From assembly GCF_012489685.1 (NCBI RefSeq), contig NC_080042.1, forward strand, positions 82,026,983-82,090,982: a DNA stretch of 64,000 bases, read 5' to 3'. The notes under the pieces were generated by a model. That model had not been told where the DNA came from, ran no database searches, and was given only the letters and a program-made list of their open reading frames with translations. The translations under genes and the position numbers were made by a program. Below, piece after piece: positions 11,867 through 23,547 of the stretch. The DNA comes from Lotus japonicus. Lineage: Eukaryota > Streptophyta > Magnoliopsida > Fabales > Fabaceae. Position 1 is the first letter of the stretch; every line of letters starts with the position of its first letter.

Positions 11867-12035
11867 ATAACATAATATATGAAAATCAGCTAATGTCATA
11901 AACAGAAAACGTTCATAAATAAATGGAAAAATACAAAACAAAGAAAAAGCCATGATAAGTGCATCCATTCCCAATGAAGCTTCTGGTTTATCAATATCAG
12001 CAGCATCAAGAACCATGAGGGCATCCTACACCTGT
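11867..12035. repeat. direct repeat, copy 2
   Basis: Second copy of the unit at 10082-10255; similarity continues at lower level to about 12170 (AAGCAGCATATGTATTTAATT and following). Confidence 0.75.
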
Positions 12036-13520
12036 GTTATTAGATAAGAACAATTCACCATGTCTAAAGATTTGGAACACCTCACATAATTATAAGATAA
12101 TTCTTTAGGAAACAAAATTGAAGCAGCATATGTATTTAATTAGTTCATTAGATTCTGTCCGGATCAAAGGGACACAGATAAAGATGAATAAAAAGTAAAA
12201 GAAATCAAAGAAAATCAGTAACAATAATGGTGTTGGTGACTGAGCTAGGGAAAATCAGTAAGAGAATCAGTAACAACCTGGGGAAAGGAAGGAAGGAGAA
12301 TCAGAAAGCAAAGCAGTTAATTTGAAGAAAGGAAGGAAGGGGAAAAAAAGCTAACCACCAAGAGGAAGAGAGTAGGTGATTAAGCTTGAAAAGGGATAAA
12401 ATTTAAACCTCACCAGTCAAAAATGTCAATACCTCAGTTTAACAAAACACCAAGATTACAAAAAACAACAGAGAAACTAAGAAAGAAAAAATAGTCAACA
12501 AATTAACAATACTTAATGAAAGAAATCAACCGATGCACAGAGATACACCATATTTTGAAGGAGTTACATAATACATATCTAGAAAAACCTAATGAATGAA
12601 TGAATATACCAAAGGAATTGAAAGATTTTTTTAGATAAGGAATGAAGTCTGCACTAACCACACACATGACCAGACGTTTCTGCAAGCCTTTCAAAAGCAA
12701 TTTCTGCCTCATCTGCAAGAGCACCCTACAAAAAAATGGAAAAGGCATAAAATATTAGAAGTTAATTAAAGATCACAATATCACATGACTCTAACTTGTA
12801 ATCTTGACCATAAATGGAATCTACAGTTGAAGCATTAAAGAAAATGGAAAACATAACTCAATGAAGACTCAATGGAGACACTATAGAAGAGAGAAATAAA
12901 ATAGCTACACATCCATTATTCCAGTAGTTTCAATCAGTAAATTTTAGAGGGGATTCACGGGACATCATAAGCTGCAGAGATAAAGGGGTAAACGATGCTA
13001 GTATTTATAGAGGACCTTGAGTACAAAAAGGAGAAACTCATTACCCTATTACCAGTAGCACATCATTTGCATATGGTTTAGGTAACTATTTGTACGATCA
13101 ACTAACTATGGTATTTTAATCCAGATGTGAGGAAATGAGTAGAGGAGATGAACCTGTTGTTCCACGATCTTCGCTTCTCCTTCTCATACTCAACCGCACA
13201 GAGCACGCTTCCTCCTTCTCCTTCCACGATTTTCGCTTATCCTTTTGTATCCTTACCTAATAACCCTTTTCTTGATTGAAAGTTGTACAACATCGTTTGT
13301 GAGAAGAAAACCACGGGAAAGAGGAAACCTAGCAGATCAGTGAACAGTTGCTCGTACGCGGATGAGTTGTATATAGCGAAGAGTCTGGTGGGATGTGATG
13401 AGTACCGTTGAAAACTCGAAATCAGCAGGTAGAGAGGGAGAGAACACGCGATTAGAGACCTAGGGTTGATGAGAGACTCAGAGACGGTGATGAACAGTGT
13501 GAAAGGAAACGACGTCATTT

Positions 13521-15030
13521 TTGCTTGTGCGAGTTGAAAAAAAAATATAAAACAGAGTTAAGTCAAAGAAGGACACGTGTCGAAGTGTAATTGGAGGTTT
13601 TATAGCTACAGTAGTGGAAGAATAAGACGTAGTAGTTAAGGTATGATAAAAATTTAATATTATAGCATTTAGTCATACACTGTATAATTTATCATATTAT
13701 TTATTGAATATAATCATATGTTTTGTGAAATATTGAATAATGGTTGATAGTAACAAAATGAGAATGGTGTTAATGGGTGGTGACGATGGTGGTGGCGGCA
13801 TGAAGTGTGGGGATTGGGGATGTGGCTGTAGTGGTGACAGTAGCGATGCTAAGTGGTGGTGGTGATGGAAAGAGGTGGTTTTGGCAATAGAGGTAGTGGT
13901 GACAGAGGTGTGGGTCGTAACGGTGGACAATGGTGGTGGTGGTGGTAGTGTTGTGTAGGGCAATGGGGGCAATAGTGGCAATTCGGGTGATGGTAGTGGC
14001 ATCTTATACTAAATAATTCCATATTAAATAATTTCATATTTTTGAAAATAATTAATGTATTAATATTGCATTTAATGAGTTTTAATGACATTAGAATAAT
14101 TAATAAAAGTAAATTTGATTTTTTAACCATTAAAATATATGCTCACGAAGTATTTTTTTAATGATTATGATTATTTTTTATATAACAAAATAAATAAATA
14201 AAATTTAATGTGATATCTTATGTTCAAAATGATATCAAATATTTCATAAAAAAATTCATATCAAATAGTTTTAAATGATTGATTTGAAAATTAGCTCAAA
14301 ATATTTATATTTTATGTTTTCGTATATAGATCTGGAAGATTAAAACGATTTTTGTATATTGATTCAAAGCATAACAAATTAGAAAGAAAAAAAAAGAATA
14401 AGAATGTAACTCGGATTAGAAAAAAAAACTTAATTATGTAATATACGTATTTAAAAAAGAAAAACGAGAGAAGAAATATAAAAATGTCTTATGTATGCCG
14501 ACAAAGTACTCTAATTCTATCAGTGCATGGCGCAAGAACAATAGTAATTGAAAGGAAATAGTGGTGGTGACGGTTGTGGTAGTGGGTGGTGATGGTGGCA
14601 GTGACGATGGCGGTGGTGGTACTAGTGGCGATAACAATGGTGGTAGTGGTGGTGATAATGGTGGTAGTAGTGGCAATAACTATGGTGGTAGCGACGATGG
14701 TGGCAATGATGGAGCGTGGTGGTGGTGGTGGCAGTCGCAGTAGTAACGGCGGTGGATGACAGAGGCTATTGGTAGTGATAGTTGATTAAATATTTTTAAG
14801 TACAACCTTCGTTCCTTATTAACTGTCCACTTTGAAGAATTTTTTTCCTATATATATGTTCACTTATAATTTCAAGAGAACTTTAATTAATGTTTTTTCA
14901 AGCAATGTCCTTGTGAGAACAATAAATGATGAAAGATAAAACACTCTAAAGGGTAAAATAGAAAAACAAATAATATTTTTTGAAAATTAACAAAATTAAT
15001 TACACTTTTTAATATGTAAGTTTATTCTTT
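13521..15030. other. AT-rich spacer with two GGT-rich low-complexity tracts
   Basis: No gene. Two tracts of imperfect (GGT)n/(GGTGAC)n repeats occur at about 13770-14000 and 14560-14790; they create apparent glycine-rich or proline-rich open frames that are not credible genes. The stretch 14798-15010 starts with CTTCGTTCCTTATTAACTG, a phrase seen at ends of small plant transposons, but no second end was found. Confidence 0.7.
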
Positions 15031-15039
15031 TCCTAAATT

Positions 15040-16316
15040 TGATGTATGTATTGTATCTTTACTTCTTCTTGGCTCAAACATGGTGATAGAAATACAAGGT
15101 TCTTCCATCAGAAAGCAAACCAGAGGCGGAAGCGGAATTTAATAGAGTTTTTGAAAGATGATCAAGGCAGAGAAGTGGTGGAGGATCCTGATATTGCTCG
15201 AGTGCTTGGTGATTACTTCACTGGTTTGTTCACTTCTTCAAATCCATAGGGGATTGAGGAGACGACAGACCTGGTTGCTGGGAGAGTTTCTCAGTCTCAC
15301 TTGGCAGTGTTGGGGGAGTCATTTACTAGATAGGAGGTGGAGGAGGCGCTATTCCACATGCACCCTACAAAGGCGCCTGGTTTGGATGGTTTCCCGGCTT
15401 TATTTTACCAGAAGCATTGAGATATTATTGGGGATGAGGTATCTGCTTTTTGTCTCTAGGTTCTTCAGGAGTCAATCCCGCCAGGTATGATTAGTCAAAC
15501 TTGGCTGGTTTTAATTCCTAAGATTAAGAAACCTGAGCATGCGAACCAGTTTCGCCCGATTAGCCTTTGCAATGTACTTTTCAAGATTATTACTAAAACT
15601 ATTGCAAACAGATTGAAAATTATTCTGCCTGATATTATATGTCAAACTCTAAGTGCTTTTGTGTCAGGTAGACTAATTACTAATAATGCGTTGGTCGCTT
15701 ATGAGTGTTTTCACTTTATGAAGAAGAGAATTTCTGGCCGTAATGGCATGATGGCTCTGAAACTTGATATGTCCAAAGCATATGACAGAGTCGAGTGGCC
15801 TTTTTTGCAGGGTGTTCTTCAGAAGATGAGGTTCCCTCCATCATGGGTATCTTTGATTATGAGCTGTGTTACTACTGTGAGGTTCTCTATTATGCTAAAT
15901 GGAAACCCCCAGCCGAGTTTTGCCCCCCTTTCGGGGTTTGCGCCAGGGTGACCCCCTTTCGCCTTATCTTTTTATCCTGTGTGGGGAAGTGTTCTCAGCT
16001 CTGATTGAGAAGAGGGTCGCTTTTAAAATGTTGCATGGTATTAAAGTGGCAAATAGAGCCCCTGTGATTTCTCACCTTTTTTTGCAGATGATAGCATTAT
16101 CTTTGCTATAGCAAATTCTCAGGAAGCGGAGTGTGTCCTGGACGTCCTGTCCATATATGAGAAGGCTTCCGGTCAGGTTATTAAACTTGATAAGTCCATG
16201 CTCTCAGTTAGCCGCAATGTGCCTCATAATGGTTTGGATGAGCTTAAACAGCTTTTGAATGTTAAGGCAGTGGAGAGTTTTGATAAATATATTGGATTAC
16301 CAATTATGATAGGTAT
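15040..16316 (+). pseudogene. LINE (L1-type) reverse transcriptase fragment
   Basis: Internal part of a non-LTR retrotransposon ORF2. Visible family signatures are SWLKHGDRNTRFFH at the 5' end, LVLIPK, FRPISLCNV, the RT core LKLDMSKAYDRVEW, RQGDPLSPYLF in another frame, and ADDS in a third. The frame is broken by TAG (15247), TAG (15331), TGA (15418) and TAG (15457), by a shift in the C-rich run near 15925 and by a shift in the T run near 16080. Both the endonuclease end and the RT C-terminus are absent, so the copy is truncated on both sides and inactive. Confidence 0.93.
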
Positions 16317-16600
16317 TAATATCACCATTGTTATATTAATTTCTTTTTTAATATTTACTGTAATTCTGTAAATATGATTTTACTGAATCCGTTTGAATTT
16401 TCAATGGAAACTGATGCAATGTCATATGTACATGTTACTGAATCTGCAGAAAGTGAGCAAATTATCAACAGTAAATAGGAACACACATATGTCTGGGAAA
16501 CCAATTACAATTGTAAATTTCCACGAACTTTCCTTTTTTTGTTTTTTCTACAAGCTTAATAAATGACAGTACAGAAGAAATTATAAAGGGAACAACCTAC
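16317..16600. other. non-coding spacer
   Basis: Short AT-rich stretch between the LINE fragment and the foldback element. Nothing recognised. Confidence 0.6.
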
Positions 16601-16609
16601 CTCATACGG

Positions 16610-17468
16610 GAAAAAAAAATATGAATAATGTGAAAAAAAAAATTATTTACCAAAAAAGGGTTAAAAAAATCATATTTACAAAACTGGTGTGTTTTGAGAA
16701 AAAGCAACGGCCGCAAGGCCACAGTCAGAAAACCGTGGCCTAAAGTCATGAAAGGCCACGGTTCCTACCACGGTTATGGAACCGTAGCCTATACCTTCTT
16801 CACATCCACACTAAAATCCACTTTCTTCAAAAAATTCGTATAAATTATTTCCACTAAATGAAAAATGAATTTTTATATGTGTTTATAATTTCATATGAGT
16901 TTATTATATTTATTTTTTTTATTGATATTTATTTTAAAGAACAAAAGTAAATATGAGCTTTTCATATATTAAATGTTTAAAATAAATATCATGAATTTAA
17001 TATATATTTTTAAAATTTCATGAATTTAATATATTTATTTTTATATTTATAAATATTTAAATAAAGAGCCAATATTTAAATAAATAAAAAGTTCATATTT
17101 ATTTTTGTTGTTTAAAATAAATATCTATAAAAAATAAATAAATATAATATACCCATATGAAATTATAAAAACATATAAAAAATTATTTATTATAAGTGAA
17201 AATTATTGATACAAATTTTTTTTGGAGAAAGTGAAAGTTTTTGGGAATGTGAAGAAGTTATAGGCTACTGTTCTTAAACCGTGGCTAGAACTGGTTTTTA
17301 GGCCACATGTGCAGAACCGTTGCATTTTCCGACTTTAGGCCACGGCTTATAATGGTGGCCATGCTTCCGTGGCCTTTTTCTCAAAAACACACCAGTTTGG
17401 TAAATATGATTTTTTTTACCCTTTTTTGGTAAATAATTTTTTTTTCACATTATTCATATTTTTTTTTC
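16610..17468. mobile_element. 859-bp foldback MULE-like element with 9-bp target duplication
   Basis: Arms of about 250 bp are inverted copies beginning GAAAAAAAAATATGAATAAT and containing AAACTGGTGTGTTTTGAGAA and several GGCCACGG-type blocks. The element is flanked by CTCATACGG on both sides (16601-16609 and 17469-17477), a perfect 9-bp duplication as expected for Mutator-like transposition. The central 300 bp is AT-rich and non-coding. There is no transposase, so it needs one supplied in trans. Confidence 0.9.
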
Positions 17469-17604
17469 CTCATACGGTCATACCTACTTGAAACGCGTCA
17501 TGTCCTTTTCTTCCATTATAGTGATAGTAATCAAGACCAACCGAGTCTAGTGTATGTGTATGAATCGTTCCCAAATGTGTGAGAGAAGTTGAAAACATGT
17601 ATTA

Positions 17605-17634
17605 CTAGTATTTTTTACCCGTGCGATGCACGGG
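17605..17634 (-). mobile_element. Helitron 3' terminus (minus orientation)
   Basis: On the minus strand, a perfect 7-bp stem (CCCGTGC / GCACGGG, loop ATC) at 17634-17618 is followed by CTAG at 17608-17605 and a host T. A second, degraded copy of the same terminal block (hairpin plus ATATTCATTTTTGTT) lies about 120 bp inward at about 17738-17780. The body would extend to the right. Confidence 0.65.
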
Positions 17635-18480
17635 GATATTCATTTTTGTTGTTTGTGTGATATTTATATTATTTTTTTAAAGACAATTTTTGGATTAAAA
17701 AAACAAAATGTATTTTTGATATAAGAAACTATGTGACCCGTGCGATACATGGAGAATATTCATTTTTGTTTATTGTATGTATTTTTTTCCAAATCTGTGT
17801 TATTTATTTATGTTTATTGAAAGAAAATTTATGAATTTATAAAGACTTTTAAGATTGTTTGCAATAATACCCTAATGCAAAGCTTCTATTACTTCATCAA
17901 TGTATTCTTTATTGACTTCAAGTAATCTCATCGCATAGCACACGTCCTTGAAGATGTCACATGTAACTTAATATACTTTTCTTATGTTTGGAAATGAATA
18001 AGGCCCCTTTATGAAATTTAGCAAAAACCTCAGATAATATTCACCTTTTCTATGCCCTGTAATTTCTCACAATCCGTGTTATTGTTGTACATATACTTTG
18101 TAATTTATCAAAATCTGTAATTTCATATACTTTGCACACGTCCTTTTTTTTGCATCAAAAGTTTATAACATCCTACAGAATATCATAACTGCTTTTTTAT
18201 TTTGGTGAGTATTTTTTACATCCATAAAAAGTTTAATGTCAAAAAATCCACCTTCATTATTAAATATATAAATAAATATTATTGTTATATTCTCAAATTA
18301 TAAACTAATTGATAATGTCTTATGGAATTTCATAACTCCAAATTCTCTTTTATTTCAAACATGAAAGGCAAATAGCTATGGGAGAAAAGGTTTATGGAAA
18401 GTTTTTTTTATATGAAATTTAATGTGAAAACATCCGATAATAAAATTTACTATATGATGGATCCTTTCCAAAGAGATTCT
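17635..18480. other. AT-rich sequence, probably Helitron interior
   Basis: No coding potential seen. It follows the 17605 terminus and may be the inside of a non-autonomous Helitron. Confidence 0.4.
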
Positions 18481-18489
18481 GCATCCTGG

Positions 18490-18740
18490 AGAACAGCTTA
18501 ATTAAGCGTTTATGGTCATAAGCGCTTATGACATAAGTGCTTATTCATAAATTATTTTAAAATATTTATTGAAATAAATTGAAAATAAGCTATATATAAG
18601 CATAAGTTCTTTTTCATAAGCTATTCTGAGTAGCTTATGAAAATAAGCTCAAAACAGCTTATGATAGGCCATAAGTCATAAGCTGTTTGCATAAGCTCTC
18701 CCAAACACTGGGGTAAGAGCTTATGCTATCAGATAAGCTC
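18490..18740. repeat. palindrome-rich repeat with AGCTTATG/CATAAGCT motifs
   Basis: Many interleaved copies of ATAAGC and GCTTAT form an imperfect inverted repeat of about 250 bp. This pattern is widespread in legume genomes as a short non-autonomous DNA transposon. I could not define exact ends or a target duplication. Confidence 0.55.
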
Positions 18741-20080
18741 AAATAAGATATTTTAATAGATACAACATTGTGGAGTGCGAAAGCTCACTTGGAATTTACT
18801 ATATTCATTTATTATTATCATGAGGCAATACTAATTTACACCTCAAATATATGGAAGGGAAATCGGAATGTCTATATAAAATAAAATTTGAGAACTTGCG
18901 TGTATTACTATTTATTCAATATGGTTCAACACTTTTTTTTGTCTTCTTGAGGTGTTCTTTTTTCTTTATCTTGTGAACGGATGATAAATAAACTCTTTTC
19001 TTTCCAAAAAAAAAAAATAATCATGTAGCCACTTAAATTGTGACGGTTGTGAGATTTTGTTTCTATCAGAAATTTGTTAATTATTAGAAGGAAGAAGAAA
19101 AGACATGAAAGAAGCAAGAGAATATAGATAGCATTTTTCCTCTCTACTAAATTCCTATTATTAAATTTTCTCAAATTTCTCAAATTCAATATGATAACAT
19201 TCATATTGTATAACTGAACACTAATGAGTATACCTAATAACTATCCAGTATTTAAATTTTGGTGTAACATTCATATTGTATAACTAACATTATGATAACA
19301 TGGGCTGGATTTGTCAAAGAGCTCAGAGCCTTTGAGGACATTCTAATTTCATGGGCTGGTACAGATTTATCATCTTCGTAGAGATCATGCCACACAAATC
19401 CATTCTTGTAGCTTCTGAATCAGAAGAACAAATATCAATATTATTGTGGAAATCTATTGCTTTAGAAGGTTGTGCAGGTAGGACCTGTAAAAAAATATTT
19501 CAAGTCACCATTAAATTATACCCTAGAATGAGAAGGATTGAAATCAAGAGTAACCACACATTTAATGAACAATTTTCATCCTTCCCTAAGTCAGTTTTCA
19601 TGATAGTACTGCCTTCAAATGAACATCCAACAAATGCACCTGCAAGTAGTATAATTGTCAAATACAACCCGGGAGAAGTTAATTCAACCTCACCCAGAAT
19701 ATAAAAAACCAAATTGACACAAATCAAATCATCAAGCCAAAAACTCCAAATAAGAGAAACAACCATGAAGTTCAATCAATATAAATGAGGCTCAGTTCAA
19801 AGATTTTAGAGGTTACACTATTAACTTCCAAACATTAATTGAGAACTTGACCCAGTCTGACTTATATGAATTTCATTTGCAGCATGCTTGTTCATTATTA
19901 GTAGTTTCAGAGTGTCTTTTTTCTTAGTCCAATCCAATTCAGCCTCCTGAAACCCAATTTAACCATCATATGACAGTGAAATCTGAAGAGTGTATGCAGA
20001 GGAAAGATTAAAAATAGAAAGGAGAAAACTGTTGATTTGCTCTGATATTTTCTGCAACAGGAAATTAATTAAGAAGTTCA
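18741..20080. other. non-coding or unrecognised sequence
   Basis: Small open frames on both strands near 19350-19775 show no domain I recognise, and one minus-strand piece near 19485-19330 reads openly for about 54 codons but has no visible partners. Nothing else can be supported. Confidence 0.5.
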
Positions 20081-20085
20081 GCTAA

Positions 20086-20221
20086 ATGAGATTATCTATC
20101 ATCGTAAGCTCCTCAAGTGATGCTGCTCCTAGTCATAAACAGTACAACATCAATGATATAAGCAAAGCAACTTCAGTTTGGATAATAAAATTGGTCAAGG
20201 TGGATTTGGAGTTGTTTAACA
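20086..20221 (+). pseudogene. receptor-like kinase fragment (glycine-rich loop)
   Basis: The plus strand encodes INDISKATS, then, after a frame change near 20172, NFSLDNKIGQGGFGVV followed directly by a stop. This is the start of a receptor-like kinase catalytic domain including the GxGxxG nucleotide loop. The wording fits LysM-type receptor kinases (NFR1/LYK) and also S-domain kinases; the fragment is too short to choose. The rest of the kinase is absent, so this is a relic. Confidence 0.6.
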
Positions 20222-20339
20222 TGAGATCAACATTACTTGTAACTTGTCTTCAAATTGGTCGTGGATGCTCTGCTGTCAACTCTCTGAGTTCCTTCATGGC
20301 TTCATATTTTCTTAGGTACACAGTGTCTCTATGAAAAAA

Positions 20340-21440
20340 CAAACCTAAATTAGTGAGATAAAAAAAACAAATCAAAGAACAAAAGTAGAAGTGCAAAAGT
20401 GCCAGTGACATAGAGTTAACAAAGCATGCATATGCACCGAATTTTCAGGGAGACTCATGATGAAGATACAAATGATTCCTGACAATTCTAAGTTGTTCTC
20501 ATGGGAGACTTATGATGAAGATCTGTCTTAAGACCTAATTTATCAACAGAGGCTGCACAATGCACCAAAAGAACAAAAAGATCTATGAAAGAGGCATGTC
20601 TTTAGTGCAGTAGTATGTGCTGTTAACAGATTGGAGCAATAACATCAAGATAAAAGATTCAAAGATTCAAATAAACTAAAGACAACAAAATACAAAGGGC
20701 ATAGTTTGAAATTCTAATTATTACCCCTATTTTTCCTTTCACAGGTGGACTTGTGTTTGAAAAAATTGGTCCGCAAAAGTTAATATAGTAAAACATACAG
20801 ATTCTATGTCAGTTGGGAGTATTAGGAGAGAATGGATGCATGGGTTCTTAATTCTATGCAGTTTTTTCCATGGCTTGTTCAGAATGCAGCCAGACAATCA
20901 AGATGGCAGTAAAAAGGAAAACGAAAGCAGCTAGTGGGCAGGCACCTGAAATTATGGATGAAAGTGGCTCATTTTGATCATTTTACCATCAGCATATTGC
21001 TTAAAGGTGTGCTGCGAATACAAATAATCATAAAACAATTTTAGATGAACCACTTTCTCCATAGGCTCCACAAACATGGTGGTAAACCACAAAAATGATT
21101 GCAAGATTATTAGAGCTATTCGTGCATCGGTAAGGTAGAATCAGAAAGTTGAAGGGCTGAATCAGAAAAATAACCTGAAAGACTCTATGAGGCAACAACC
21201 ATAAAGCAGATGCTGGAAGTAAAGGTAGGGTAGAAACACCTTCGTTAATTAATGAATTGATTTTTCAAAGTATAGAGAAAAAAAATATGATTTGAGGGCA
21301 ACTTTGAAGCAATAATACACTCACCGATTATGGATCAAGAAGTGGATGAACGAAATATAACAGAGGCAGTGAATTGAAAAAACAAAGAAGAAAATTAATT
21401 TAAAAACATTGAAAGGATAAAGCGAAAGAGGAAAAACCTG
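20340..21440. other. unrecognised sequence
   Basis: No supported gene. On the minus strand, short exon-like stretches occur near 20340-20255 (ending ELTAEHPRPI then stop) and 20980-20870 (after an AG acceptor), but I cannot join them to a known protein. Confidence 0.4.
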
Positions 21441-21444
21441 AGAC

Positions 21445-21756
21445 ATGGCAGCGGAGAGCATTCAAGGTGGTACATCTGCTACTGCTGAAGCAAGGCTTAT
21501 TGCTATTGCTGGAACTTCAGCCTCTCTTGCATTCTCTGCTCTCCTTCCTAATCCTAAGCCCTATAACAACATTACCCAAGATTTACATCAAACGGAAACA
21601 GAAAACTTAAAAATCCCAATCTCAATTAGGGAAAACAAAAAGAGGGAGGTAAAAATAAAAAGAAAGAAACAGAGCAGAGAAAATGAGGTAGAAAGACTGT
21701 TAACCTCGGTAGAACATTGTAGAAGAAGAAATAGATGTTCCATCGGCAATCCGTGA
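21445..21756 (+). CDS. possible small or partial protein, unknown function
   Basis: An open frame of 103 codons begins at an ATG in a good context (GACATGGCA). The first 50 residues have balanced composition (MAAESIQGG..., ARLIAIAGTSASLAFSALL), while the second half is lysine and arginine rich and looks like read-through of non-coding DNA. It could be a first exon with a donor near GAGGTA at about 21650, or chance. It ends just before the 336-bp tandem array. No family is recognised. Confidence 0.3.
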   Translation: MAAESIQGGTSATAEARLIAIAGTSASLAFSALLPNPKPYNNITQDLHQTETENLKIPISIRENKKREVKIKRKKQSRENEVERLLTSVEHCRRRNRCSIGNP

Positions 21757-21840
21757 CTCATTTTCTCATTTTCAATCTTCACTCTGACGCTCTTCTCTCC
21801 TCTTCTTCCGAATCCAAACCCTACCGCCAGCGGCATTCTC

Positions 21841-22848
21841 CTCCCTTGGTTCTGTAGAGCGCCGTATCCAGAATGCTAAACAAAGTCTGAGAATAAATAG
21901 AAAAGAGGTTGAAAGAGAAACCGACGAAATTAAATAAGGAAAACAGAAGAGACAAAGGTTCTCAACGGATACGTCAGGAATGAAAGCAGCCAAGACAATG
22001 CAATTGGAAGCCCAAAGAGCACATCTATGAGCAACGACTGAGATTGATTCTGAAGGAACAAAATATACATATTTACTGATATAACCATATTTACATTTTG
22101 TGTGCTATGCAATAAATTATTGAATTCCATATTTGCCCTCCTGACTGCAAAAACTCTCCCTTTATATAGTTTATAACTCCCTTGGTTCTGTAGAGCGCCG
22201 TATCCAGAATGCTAAACAAAGTCTGAGAATAAATAGAAAAGAGGTTGAAAGAGAAACCGAAGAAATTAAATAAGGAAAACAGAAGAGACAAAGGTTCTCA
22301 ACGGATACGTCAGGAATGAAAGCAGCCAAGACAATGCAATTGGAAGCCCAAAGAGCACATCTATGAGCAACGACTGAGATTGATTCTGAAGGAACAAAAT
22401 ATACATATTTACTGATATAACCATATTTACATTTTGTGTGCTATGCAATAAATTATTGAATTCCATATTTGCCCTCCTGACTGCAAAAACTCTCCCTTTA
22501 TATAGTTTATAACTCCCTTGGTTCTGTAGAGCGCCGTATCCAGAATGCTAAACAAAGTCTGAGAATAAATAGAAAAGAGGTTGAAAGAGAAACCGAAGAA
22601 ATTAAATAAGGAAAACAGAAGAGACAAAGGTTCTCAACGGATACGTCAGGAATGAAAGCAGCCAAGACAATGCAATTGGAAGCCCAAAGAGCACATCTAT
22701 GAGCAACGACTGAGATTGATTCTGAAGGAACAAAATATACATATTTACTGATATAACCATATTTACATTTTGTGTGCTATGCAATAAATTATTGAATTCC
22801 ATATTTGCCCTCCTGACTGCAAAAACTCTCCCTTTATATAGTTTATAG
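21841..22848. repeat. three tandem copies of a 336-bp unit
   Basis: Units start at 21841, 22177 and 22513, each with CTCCCTTGGTTCTGTAGAGC, and end at 22848. The copies appear identical except for single substitutions (for example GACGAA versus GAAGAA in the first unit). A TATAG/TTATA phrase sits at each junction. Near-identity means a recent local triplication. No promoter or coding function is evident; the same 66-codon frames recur three times merely because the DNA recurs. Confidence 0.95.
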
Positions 22849-22866
22849 ATAGATAGATAGATAGAT
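22845..22866. repeat. (ATAG)n microsatellite
   Basis: About five ATAG repeats directly follow the last 336-bp unit. Confidence 0.9.
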
Positions 22867-23547
22867 GTATTTAATAAAAAAATTATTACATAATTTAATT
22901 CAAAGGTTACATCATATTGGCATGTGTAAAGTCAAAAAACAAAAAGATTGACATGTTTTAAAAGTTACATTATATTGAAAGTTGAATAGAAATTTAATTT
23001 GTTTAACTTTATTGTTTAATGCATTTAATACTTATAGCTCAAGTGAGCTTTACATATATATATAGATTATTATTTCTATAATTTACATTTATAATTCCCG
23101 TTTTTGGGACTAGTTAAGTAAAATTTTATCTATTCTCTTCCCACATTTTCATATTTACATGAAAAAAAAGATGGTATTGTACCATATATATATTTTGATT
23201 AGAGAACCATGTGAGTGTCATGTCATGATGGTTGGACCCATGCTATATGCAAGATCTCAATAATTTCCACGAAAAAGAAAAGCTGATGATGCATGTGCCT
23301 TGTCTCCTCAACTTGTCTCAGAAGTCCTCCTAATAGTTCAAAAAACGTGTGACCAATAATAATAATAATAATAATAAGAGAAATTTAGACCACCACATAC
23401 ACTTTGTCGATAAGTAGAGTTTGATAACGAGAATTCAGAGCACAAACACAAACAAACTGCAAGCTCAAATTCCTTTCCTTTCATTAACTCACTTATCTTG
23501 TCTGAATTATTTGTAATCTCGTTCGTCACTTGTTCGATCCTGTGATC
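22867..23547 (+). other. upstream region of the NLR gene
   Basis: AT-rich, no gene. An (AAT)n microsatellite lies at about 23357-23377. The stretch just before 23548 probably contains the NLR promoter and 5' UTR. Confidence 0.5.

Larger units (their letters stand above)
9343..13520 (-). other. possible remnant of an unidentified minus-strand gene, with an internal duplication
   Basis: No intact gene can be built, but several minus-strand stretches look exon-like: a final-exon candidate near 9735-9590 (contains EKKGLDHRMDVEALK, then a stop; preceded by ATGCAG), a piece near 10248-10190 (VWDALMVLDAADIDKPEASLG after an AG acceptor), a near-identical second copy at about 12030-11960, pieces near 12725-12660 (ALADEAEIAFERLAETSG) and 13225-13140, and a possible first exon at 13518-13260 ending at a GTAAGG donor. 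I do not recognise the protein. It may be a decayed gene or one whose exons I cannot join. Confidence 0.3.

Noticed and set aside
13697..14743. Glycine- or proline-rich open frames on both strands
   Set aside because: They follow imperfect GGT trinucleotide tracts; composition is set by the repeat and no gene signals surround them.
21930..22802. The same 66-codon frames appearing three times
   Set aside because: They recur only because a 336-bp unit is tandemly repeated; no known domain and no consistent gene structure.
21841..22848. CRISPR-like array
   Set aside because: The units are 336 bp long with no spacers, in plant nuclear DNA.
23530..23547. An upstream start for the NLR
   Set aside because: The earlier codon is TTG, not ATG; the ATG at 23548 fits the family N-terminus.
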